This document shows positions 8,083-14,366 of a DNA stretch of 22,271 bases, one piece after another. The position numbers and the translations under genes are program-made. Each line of letters starts with the position of its first letter. Positions within the stretch are counted from its first letter, which is position 1. The DNA comes from Candidatus Coatesiibacteriota bacterium (GTDB lineage Bacteria; RBG-13-66-14): positions 1 through 22,271 of the forward strand of contig WJMB01000356.1 of the NCBI GenBank assembly GCA_014728185.1. The letters are read 5' to 3'. The notes under the pieces were generated by a model. That model saw nothing but the letters and a program-made list of their open reading frames with translations, was not told the DNA's origin and searched no databases.

Positions 8083-8631
8083 ATGCCCGGCGCACAATCA
8101 CCAACCAAGGCAACCAAGTTCAAACTCCACCATCTGCGGGCCGAAGAGGAGCATGAAAGCCTGAGGATCACCTCAATGATGGACATGATGACCATCATCC
8201 TGGTTTTCCTGCTCAAGACCTTCTCCACCCAGGGCGACCTCTCGGCGACCGAAGCCACCCTGGTGCTTCCCGAATCCGACAACGAAAACGAAGCCGGTTT
8301 CGTCGATCGGCTGGCGATCGGTCAGGACCAGATCTTCTTCAACGAGGATCGGGTCATGTCGACCATGGAGGCCCAGGGCTCGGACGATCTGGTCATCAAG
8401 CCCCTGCAGGTCGTGCTGGAGGAGGCGGTCGAACAACAAAGAAATATCGCCTCGAACATCGGCGAGGAAGAGGAGGAATTAACGGACCGACTCAAGATTA
8501 TGATCCTGCTGGACGAGAACCACCTGTTCAGCCTCGCGAAAAGCGTCGTCTCAACAGCAGCGGCTTCGGGATATCTGAGTATCTCGCTGGCCGCGACCCA
8601 AAACCTACAGAAGTACGCAACCGGGGAGTGA
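8083..8631 (+). CDS. ExbD/TolR-family protein with conserved membrane Asp
   Basis: This is the second ExbD/TolR-type subunit, 182 residues. A charged cytoplasmic N-terminus (residues 1-27) leads into one membrane helix, ITSMMDMMTIILVFLLKTF, in which Asp34 sits where ExbD Asp25 / TolR Asp23 carry the proton. The periplasmic domain (about 50-182) includes an acidic stretch GEEEEEL and ends with a strand-helix-strand pattern (LKIMILLDENHLF...AAASGYLSISLAA) typical of the ExbD C-terminal fold. It differs clearly from the first ExbD in sequence, so the two are old paralogues rather than a recent duplication. It is 23 bases after the first ExbD, and the next gene starts 4 bases after its stop. Likely role: the proton-carrying rotor/stator partner of the ExbB-like channel, driving the TonB-like transducers encoded at 8636 and 17519. 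Confidence 0.9.
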   Translation: MPGAQSPTKATKFKLHHLRAEEEHESLRITSMMDMMTIILVFLLKTFSTQGDLSATEATLVLPESDNENEAGFVDRLAIGQDQIFFNEDRVMSTMEAQGSDDLVIKPLQVVLEEAVEQQRNIASNIGEEEEELTDRLKIMILLDENHLFSLAKSVVSTAAASGYLSISLAATQNLQKYATGE

Positions 8632-8635
8632 TCAC

Positions 8636-9973
8636 ATGAGTAGCGGACCTTCAGAACAGGTCCTGGGTTTAGTGGTCTCCCGAGGTGACCGGATTGTCAA
8701 ACGACTGATCCCGGAAAACGACACCATCACGGTGGGGCAGTCTCCGGACTGCGATATCGTGCTCAACCACGATCCGAACACACCGCAGAAACACACCCTG
8801 GCGGTCAAGCGGGGAGATGCGTACGATTTCTTCATCGACGAAGAAATGAACGGCAAGATCCACGTCGGTGATTCGACCATCTCGCTGCGCGATCTAAGGG
8901 TCTGCGGGTTCCTACCCCACCAGAGAAACGGTTATGTTTTCCACGCCGACCGCCAGAAAAAGGGTCAAATACGCGTCTCCGACATCACCATCCACTTCGG
9001 CTTCTTCACACCCACGCCGAAGCAGGTGGCCGGAGAGCCGCGTCTGGCCGACAGCATCACCTCCGGCAGTTGGTTGGAACCGGATCAGAAGATATTCGCC
9101 GGTTTTCTCGGCTTCTCGACCATCCTCGGCGGCCTGTTCTATCTGGCCACCACCTTGGTCGAGCCACCCTCTAAAGAAGACATTCTAGCCCAGGTCTATC
9201 AACAGGAAACCGTCACCGTCAGCCAGGAATCCGAGGTAGTCGATACCGGTGATGGTGGTGAAGGCGAAGAGGAAGCCGTAGTCGCCGACACCTCCAGCCA
9301 GAGCAGCGGCAGCGGTAGCGGCTCCAGCGACAGCGGCGCCGGTACGGCCGACGCGGCCAGCCAGGGCGCGGCCCTGGGTTCGGGCGCGGCCGACTTCATG
9401 CTTCAGGCCATCACGTCCAATATCGTGGCCAGTGCGGGAGGCGTCTCCGGCATCGTCGGCGACGGTTCCACCTCGCTGTTCAGCGAGGGCGGCACGGTAT
9501 CGGTCAGCGGCGGCGGAGCGGGAGCCGGTGGAGCCGGTGGTGACGCGGCGGCCGGATTCGCGGCCGGCGGAGCTGGAACCGCCGGGATAGTCGGCAGCGG
9601 TGAAATCGGGTCCGGGGACCTGCCAACCCGGGTATCCGCGGCGCCCGTTGTCGTCCGCACCGAGGTCGACTCCGGCGCTACAACGGCCTCCGACGCCGGC
9701 GTATCGAAGGTTTCCAGTTTCTTCGCCTCGCGCGGCGGCCAGATCAAGCGCATCTACCAGGGTTACCTGGGTGATAATCCCACCCTGGCGGGGCGTATCG
9801 TTCTAAACGTCACCGTCACCAACGGTGCCATCTCGGCCTCGGTTGCCAGCAACACCACGGGCAACTCGGCCCTCGCCAACGAGATCGTCTCGACTGTAAA
9901 CAGTTGGTCCATCTTCGGGGTGGACGGGGTAGTCAAGGTACGAATACCCTTCAGCCTCGAGCCGCAGTCTTAA
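8636..9973 (+). CDS. FHA-like / membrane / AgmX-TonB-like transducer protein (GltG-like)
   Basis: The 445-residue protein has four parts. Residues 1-125 resemble a forkhead-associated domain (TVGQSPDCDIVL, then TPQKHTLAV, then EEMNGKI), but the phosphopeptide-contact Arg (GR) is Gln and the Ser of SxxH is Gln, so phosphothreonine binding may be lost. Residues about 152-175 are one membrane helix. Residues about 195-350 are a flexible Gly/Ser/Ala linker that could span the periplasm. Residues about 356-445 (FASRGGQIKRIYQGYL...GRIVLNVTVTNGAISA...VKVRIPFSL) match the AgmX/PglI TonB-like C-terminal domain. As I recall it, this is the architecture of GltG in the Myxococcus gliding complex, where it transmits motor force to outer-membrane parts. 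GGAG at 8625-8628 gives a good start. It is the last gene of the exb operon. Domain order is firm; equivalence to GltG is inference. Confidence 0.87.
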   Translation: MSSGPSEQVLGLVVSRGDRIVKRLIPENDTITVGQSPDCDIVLNHDPNTPQKHTLAVKRGDAYDFFIDEEMNGKIHVGDSTISLRDLRVCGFLPHQRNGYVFHADRQKKGQIRVSDITIHFGFFTPTPKQVAGEPRLADSITSGSWLEPDQKIFAGFLGFSTILGGLFYLATTLVEPPSKEDILAQVYQQETVTVSQESEVVDTGDGGEGEEEAVVADTSSQSSGSGSGSSDSGAGTADAASQGAALGSGAADFMLQAITSNIVASAGGVSGIVGDGSTSLFSEGGTVSVSGGGAGAGGAGGDAAAGFAAGGAGTAGIVGSGEIGSGDLPTRVSAAPVVVRTEVDSGATTASDAGVSKVSSFFASRGGQIKRIYQGYLGDNPTLAGRIVLNVTVTNGAISASVASNTTGNSALANEIVSTVNSWSIFGVDGVVKVRIPFSLEPQS

Positions 9974-10559
9974 CCCACAGCGGAATTCCGTTGCGGGGAT
10001 TGCGGCGCGGTCCAAGGGACCGCGGGACCCACGGGTCCATGGACTAATACCCCGTATCGGGACATCTCGGATAACGAATCAGCTATACCGACGGGAGGGC
10101 GCGAGCCCTCCCGTTTGGTTTGCATCGAACGGTCATGCCGAAGAGAGTGCGTTATCGTCGGCAAGGTCTGCCGAAAAGACTCAGGATCAGCCTCGCCAAG
10201 GTATGAAGAACCGCTGAATCTTCAGGCGACAACACGCAACAGGCCGGAGAAGAACAGATTCGACCCATGAGCCCAATCCACCTCCTCTTCCGGGCCGCTG
10301 GACCGCTGTCAGTCCAGGCTCCAGCGAAGGTTGCTTGCCCGCCAGCAAGAATGTGGATGGTGACGACTAAAACCCTCTTGCTTCTCCAAGGCTACCCTCT
10401 ACCATTTTCGCCGACCCAGGCTCATTGACTGTTTAGCACCGCTTGCAACCTCCGCTCGAACGGCGGTAGCCGTTCCAAAGAGCCGACCGACGAACCCGAG
10501 CCTTGCCTGAGACTAAATCCTGTGCTAACCTCCTCCAGCCATTCTCAGGGAAGGTCTTT
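9974..10559. other. Non-coding stretch with several hairpins after the motor operon
   Basis: No credible gene is seen. The first 70 bases hold nested palindromes: GCGGTCC (10007-10013) with GGACCGC (10017-10023), GGACC with GGTCC (10025-10038), and the palindrome GTCCATGGAC (10035-10044). A strong hairpin follows at 10091-10114. Weaker pairing, CGCTGGA (10296-10302) with TCCAGCG (10320-10326), is seen further on. A weak promoter candidate for the next gene is TTGCCT (10503-10508), 17 bases, TAACCT (10526-10531). Confidence 0.6.
10091..10114 (+). terminator. Terminator hairpin of the ExbB/ExbD operon
   Basis: ACGGGAGGGC pairs perfectly over 10 bases with GCCCTCCCGT around a GCGA tetraloop (a GNRA-type loop, very stable). 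It is followed by TTGGTTTG, a modest T-rich run. It stands about 120 bases after the stop of the FHA/TonB-like gene and is the best candidate for ending the operon. Confidence 0.7.
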
Positions 10560-10997
10560 TTGAAGCATACCCCGACACTCATGCTATCAGCCACACTATT
10601 AATCGTCGGATGTTCGGCTTCTAACGACTCGGGCAGCGGTCCCGAGGCGACCCTCGCCGCCTATATCGAAGCGGTGGAGAGCAACGACCCCGCCGTGCTG
10701 GAGCTGATCTGGTTCACGGAGTGGGATTCCCTCGATGAAACAGAGCTGGCGGAGAGTCGCACGGACTTCCGTACGCATCTCGATCAGCTCTATCTGCTAA
10801 CCTCGGTGGAGGAGTACGAGATAATCGAGATCGATGAGATTACAGCCGATCGGTTCGACTATCTGGTTCGTATGCTCTTCCGGGATGACCGGGGCAACGG
10901 CCATTCCACCCAGCTCCTTATCCAGTTGATCGATCGAGAGGGTCGCTGGCGCGTGCTGTTGGCGCCGAGCCCCGCGGAGTTCCTGGAGAGACGCTAA
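10560..10997 (+). CDS. Small NTF2-like lipoprotein
   Basis: I choose the TTG at 10560 as start: AGGGAAGG (10547-10554) lies 5 bases upstream, and it opens directly onto a lipoprotein signal (MKHTPTLMLSATLLIVGC, Cys18). The longer frame from 10503 would put 19 polar residues in front. The mature protein of about 128 residues begins with a Ser/Gly linker, then EATLAAYIEAVESNDPAVLELIW, the opening helix typical of NTF2-like/SnoaL-like lipoproteins. It closes with strands around YEIIEIDEI, YLVRMLFRD and GRWRVLLAP, which also fit that fold. Such proteins are usually small envelope accessory factors with no known enzyme activity. It ends 15 bases before the M23 peptidase gene, so the two form an operon and the lipoprotein may assist cell-wall hydrolysis or its control. 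Fold by pattern; function unknown. Confidence 0.8.
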   Translation: MKHTPTLMLSATLLIVGCSASNDSGSGPEATLAAYIEAVESNDPAVLELIWFTEWDSLDETELAESRTDFRTHLDQLYLLTSVEEYEIIEIDEITADRFDYLVRMLFRDDRGNGHSTQLLIQLIDREGRWRVLLAPSPAEFLERR

Positions 10998-11012
10998 ACC
11001 GGAGGATCGAGC

Positions 11013-12044
11013 ATGCCGCTGCGCGGCAAGATGTCTTTGATGATCGTGCCCCACGCCGGGGGCAAGAGCAAACCCTACCTGATACCACGCTGGGCCGTGA
11101 TCGGCGTGATCGCACTGGTGGCGTTGATCGTCATCGGCCTGGGCGGCACGGCGCTCTACTACGCCTGGCGCTACCAGGAGGCCAGCGCCCAGGTCGAGCC
11201 GCTCGAGGAGCGTAACGAATTTCTGACGCGCAAGAACCAGGAATACAAGGGCTCGGCGATGATCTCCAGCTCCGAGCTGACCTCGCTGCGCCTGGCCGCC
11301 GAGCGCGACCGCCTGGCCTACGAACGCTCGATGATGAGCGTGCGCGCCCAGTTGGCCCAACTGCAGAACTTCTACAAGAACCTGCGGATCATGGCCGGCT
11401 TCAAGCTCGAGGAGGGCGCACCCGAAGGGGTCGAACTCGGCCGCGGCGGCCCCGGCCCCGAGGACGGCGAGATACCGGTGACCGAGCTCGATGAAGCCGA
11501 GCGAGAGGGCGAGGAGCCCCACGTTCTGACCAGCTTCGGTTACGACGACCACTCGGCCCACGAGTACGCCGCCAACGAAGCGCTGCTGCTCTCAGAGATG
11601 GCCGAGCTCAGCCAAGACATGTACAGCCTGCTGCGCGACCTGGAGAGCCGCATTTCGACGATCAGCCCCGATGTGCCCTACGGCGTGCCGCTCCAGGGCG
11701 TGATCACCAGTTACTTCGGCGAACCCCGCTGGCACGGCCCCCACAAGGGGCTCGACATCGCCGCCCCCATTGGCACCCCAGTGCGCTGCCCGGCCTCCGG
11801 CGTGGTGACCGAGGCTTCCTACCGCGGGGCTTACGGCCTGACCATCTGGGTCGACCACGGAAACGGCTATCAGACCCGCTACGCCCACATGGGCACCCTG
11901 GGTTTCGAGATCGGCGACCGCGTCAACGCCGGCCAGGTCGTCGGCACCGTGGGCGTCACCGGCGCCACAACCGGCCCGCACCTGCACTACGAGGTCCGCC
12001 TGAACAACATCCCCCTCGACCCGGTCAACTATCTGGTCCAGTAA
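11013..12044 (+). CDS. Membrane-anchored M23 (LytM/lysostaphin-type) peptidase
   Basis: The 343-residue protein has a short cytoplasmic start, one membrane helix (about 27-51), a coiled-coil region (about 55-125), an acidic linker (about 130-175), a second helical segment (about 180-215) and a C-terminal M23 domain (about 225-343). The zinc and catalytic residues are all present: HKGLD (His244, Asp248), YAHMG (His292) and GPHLHYE (His323, His325), so it should be an active zinc endopeptidase cutting peptidoglycan cross-links, unlike the degenerate EnvC/NlpD activators. GGAGGA at 11001-11006 precedes the ATG. The coiled coil before an M23 domain is common in proteins tied to division or to large envelope complexes. 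It is the last gene of its operon and is followed 29 bases later by a strong terminator. Confidence 0.93.
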   Translation: MPLRGKMSLMIVPHAGGKSKPYLIPRWAVIGVIALVALIVIGLGGTALYYAWRYQEASAQVEPLEERNEFLTRKNQEYKGSAMISSSELTSLRLAAERDRLAYERSMMSVRAQLAQLQNFYKNLRIMAGFKLEEGAPEGVELGRGGPGPEDGEIPVTELDEAEREGEEPHVLTSFGYDDHSAHEYAANEALLLSEMAELSQDMYSLLRDLESRISTISPDVPYGVPLQGVITSYFGEPRWHGPHKGLDIAAPIGTPVRCPASGVVTEASYRGAYGLTIWVDHGNGYQTRYAHMGTLGFEIGDRVNAGQVVGTVGVTGATTGPHLHYEVRLNNIPLDPVNYLVQ

Positions 12045-12073
12045 CCGGCCCGACGGAAGCGGCCGGCATACAC

Positions 12074-12101
12074 AAGAAGCAGTCCTTGGGGACTGCTTCT
12101 T
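12074..12101 (+). terminator. Rho-independent terminator, likely bidirectional
   Basis: AAGAAGCAGTCC pairs perfectly with GGACTGCTTCTT around the loop TTGG, a 12-bp stem. The stem itself carries T-rich bases at its 3' side on the + strand. It lies 29 bases after the M23 stop and 57 bases before the end of the convergent LUD-domain gene, so it can serve both. Confidence 0.85.
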
Positions 12102-12158
12102 TGCAATACAATGCTTTAGGCGTCAACCCGCTACAGGATAACGCCGAGGACCGTGTCT

Positions 12159-12818
12159 CTACAGACCCAGGTCCTCGTTGACCAGCACGAAGTGGCACTC
12201 CTGGCGACCGGCGCGCAGGTGGATCACCAGGCGGTTGCAGATCCGCCGCGCAGCGTCGCAGTCGTGACAAAAACCTGTGGCGGCGCAGGGGGTGTCAAGT
12301 TCCAGGCGCATGGCATTGGCCGGAGCGGCGTACTCCCGGACGCGGACCACGGCTGACTCCAGGTCCTCGCAGAGCTTGTTGATCCCGCAGACGAAGATCA
12401 CCCGCTCGGGACCGAAACAGGTCGCGGCGACGCGGTTGCCCATGCCGTCGAGGTTGACGATTTCGCCGTCCTTGGTAAGTGCGTTGACACCGCTCAAGTA
12501 AACCCGGGCCGCCAGCCCGGCATGACGCAGGCGTAGTTTCTCCTCGGGCGATTCGCCACCCCGGGGGTAGTGCACCTCGTGCCCGCGCTGGCGCAGGGCT
12601 TCGAGAACGCCCAGTTGACCCAGCGTCAACGAACCGCCGGCGCCAACGTCGGCTCCAGCGGGAACGCTTTCAAGTATCCGCTCCAGAGCGGCTTGTCTAT
12701 CCTCCGCGAGCGCGGCCCGGTAGCCGTGACCGATCAACTGCGCCACGACCGCCTCGGCGTTCAACCTGTGGTAATCATCGATGACCCGACGGGTCAGCTC
12801 CTCGGCGGGATTGCTCAT
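12159..12818 (-). CDS. LUD-domain protein (LutC/YkgG family, DUF162)
   Basis: I choose the ATG at 12818 because GGAAGGA lies 8 bases upstream; the longer frame to 12866 has no such support. The 219-residue protein fits the LUD domain family: the early stretch VVAQLIGHGYRAALAEDRQAALE, then PAGADVGAGGSLTLGQLGVLEALRQRG, then YLSGVNALTKDGEIVNLDGMGNRVAA, which is the LUD core seen in LutC and in stand-alone family members. The C-terminus holds a cysteine-rich motif, TPCAATGFCHDCDAARRIC, also seen in family members annotated as lactate utilisation proteins in anaerobes. The substrate is unknown: LutC takes part in L-lactate oxidation with LutA and LutB, but neither is encoded here. The gene is alone and convergent with the M23 operon, with no visible link to the motor genes. 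Family assignment is strong; the metabolic role is open. Confidence 0.9.
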   Translation of the reverse strand: MSNPAEELTRRVIDDYHRLNAEAVVAQLIGHGYRAALAEDRQAALERILESVPAGADVGAGGSLTLGQLGVLEALRQRGHEVHYPRGGESPEEKLRLRHAGLAARVYLSGVNALTKDGEIVNLDGMGNRVAATCFGPERVIFVCGINKLCEDLESAVVRVREYAAPANAMRLELDTPCAATGFCHDCDAARRICNRLVIHLRAGRQECHFVLVNEDLGL

Positions 12819-13248
12819 CGCGCTGTTCCTTCCGCAGTCGTCAAGCCCCAAGTGTCTGGGAGTCATGGTAGCAAGGTTGATCAGATCAGGGTATTATGAA
12901 AGCTAATTGAACTAAACGGGACTTTTTGGGGCAGTCTATCTCTGACAAGCTTTTATCAATCGCAACGATAATCATCCAAACCAACAAGACAGCATTTCCC
13001 GGTGGGATGCTCTCTCGCTGAAGTTGGAAACCACAACTGATGGAGGACGGGCTGTCAGCAACCTGTTGCATGTTAGCCTTGTATCAGTAATGCGTATTCT
13101 CGAGCTGACACCTTGCGTCGGGCGGTTATCAGGGGTTTTCTTCGTGGGAGCTCTCCATTGCTGCTGATATAGTTCCAGATTCTTGTAATGATACCTTCCC
13201 CTGGCATTTCTTCATCAATGCAACGTCTCCAGAGATGTACCGATCCCT
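12819..13248. other. Intergenic stretch, no gene seen
   Basis: This roughly 430-base stretch between the LUD gene start and the end of the next minus-strand gene holds the LUD ribosome site (12827-12833) and presumably its promoter. It is clearly more AT-rich than its surroundings. The 61-codon minus-strand frame at 12886-13071 has no ribosome site or recognisable sequence and I do not call it. Confidence 0.6.
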
Positions 13249-13926
13249 CTAGGGTATCGAGGAGAGGAGCTGCAAGAGATCCACGGCGCCGGCGAAACCG
13301 AAGTCATCAAGCTCCAGCCAGAGGACCTCGTCCCCGGCGTCCAGGTTGACGTGGACCAGGCCGCTGATCGGCACCTCCTCGGAGAGCACCAGCACGCCGT
13401 TCTCCATCGAGATCAGGTTTCCGGGCACGCGCGCGGTCTCCGGCTTCCAGAGGAACCTGACGGTGGTATAGGTCAGGTCGTCGGTGGGCGCCGTCGGGTT
13501 GGTGAGACCGCCGAGGAATTCCAAAAGCTCGGGACCCTCCAGGCGAATGGGCTCACCGCCTTCCTCGGCCAGCAGCACCGCCCCGGACGCCTTCTCGAAC
13601 AGATCTTCGACCAGCTCGAGCAGCGCTCCGGCGCCCAGTCGGTAGACCTCGGGCTCGTCGACCAGCGTGTAGTAAGCGTCGCGGAAGGACTCGACGGAGT
13701 CGCGGTCGAGTTCGAGCTGCATTATCAGGTGATCGTCGTGATCGTCGTAACGCGCCTGGAGGATCAGGTGCTCCTCCAGCGAGGGCAGCAGCTCTAGTCG
13801 CAGCTCGGCGCGGTGTTTGGGCAGACGGTAGGCGACCCACTCGCCGCTGTTCCAGGCCGGGGGATCGAAGCCGCCGCAACCGCCGAGGAGCAGACCCACC
13901 GTGAGCAGGATCGGCAAAGCCTTCAT
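13249..13926 (-). CDS. Lipoprotein of unknown function
   Basis: I start this gene at the ATG at 13926, which opens a compact lipoprotein signal (MKALPILLTVGLLLGGC, Cys17); AAAAGAG just upstream is a weak ribosome site. An ATG at 13950 and the frame to 14001 are possible but would put charged residues in front of the signal. The mature protein, about 209 residues, starts GGFDPPAWNSGEWVAYRLP and then shows regularly spaced strands (AELRLELLP, EHLILQARYD, DHLIMQLELD, TTVRFLWKPE, GLVHVNLDAGDEVLWLELDDFG), so it is probably an all-beta or mixed fold. The W-x-SGEWVAYRL start is like that of proteins of unknown role that measure an envelope or lipid property, but I cannot name a family. It is the last minus-strand gene, 440 bases after the transglycosylase gene, separated from it by the long hairpin element. 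Confidence 0.82.
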   Translation of the reverse strand: MKALPILLTVGLLLGGCGGFDPPAWNSGEWVAYRLPKHRAELRLELLPSLEEHLILQARYDDHDDHLIMQLELDRDSVESFRDAYYTLVDEPEVYRLGAGALLELVEDLFEKASGAVLLAEEGGEPIRLEGPELLEFLGGLTNPTAPTDDLTYTTVRFLWKPETARVPGNLISMENGVLVLSEEVPISGLVHVNLDAGDEVLWLELDDFGFAGAVDLLQLLSSIP

Positions 13927-14366
13927 TACACTCTTTTCATCATCTGCCATAACAACCGCCGCTTTCTGACATGTTTCACTCACGTTCTCCAGCCTGGGCA
14001 CCTGCTCACTGTTTGGTAAGATAACACGGTTTCAGCTTCCAGACAATTACGCAACCACTTCCAGCAAAGCAGCCGGAGAGTGATTGATCATCTCGATCAG
14101 CCGCCAATAGTGGTTACGAATGTTTCTATCGGGAAGATTAAACAGTCGGCTTGATACCGCGCAGCGGATCGTCGGGACCTCGGCAAAACCGGATTACAGG
14201 AAAAGCCGCCGTTACCGACTCCGGTGCGGCGGCGTTGGCACGTTTCTTGCGGAATGCGGGGCCGGGTCGGGCGAGGGGCATCCTCGCCCTGCTGCAAGAA
14301 ACGTGCCAACGCCGGGCGGGGAGGACGCCCTTGGCCTGTCTGGTTTTGCCGAGGTCCGGGCGCGGT
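13927..14366. other. Intergenic stretch containing the first long hairpin element
   Basis: No gene is seen. Its right part is filled by the hairpin element at 14175-14357; the left part (13927-14174) shows no clear structure and must contain the promoter of the lipoprotein gene if that gene is not read through from upstream. Short frames on both strands across the hairpin arise from the two symmetric arms. Confidence 0.65.
14175..14357. repeat. Long hairpin repeat element, copy 1
   Basis: Three nested, perfectly paired stems are visible. Outer: GGACCTCGGCAAAACC (14175-14190) with its complement at 14342-14357, 16 bp. Inner: 14230-14250 with 14294-14314, 21 bp, core TTGGCACGTTTCTTGC. Tip: GGGCGAGG (14269-14276) with CCTCGCCC (14282-14289), 8 bp. 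ACAGG (14196-14200) can also pair with CCTGT (14335-14339). The loop enclosed by the inner stem is 43 bases. The element begins 9 bases after the stop of the minus-strand transglycosylase gene. A second copy is at 19733-19920. It has no transposase and could be a REP/MITE-type element or a structured 3' RNA. Confidence 0.92.

Noticed and set aside
6854..8113. 419-codon minus-strand frame opposite the exb genes
   Set aside because: Antisense to three well-supported family members; His/Asp/Gln-rich shadow.
12886..13071. 61-codon minus-strand frame in the gap after the LUD gene start
   Set aside because: No ribosome site, no signal or domain, and composition unlike the true genes here.
14175..14357. 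Hairpin element considered as an insertion sequence
   Set aside because: No transposase frame lies inside or next to either copy, and I see no convincing target-site duplication; it is reported as a repeat instead.
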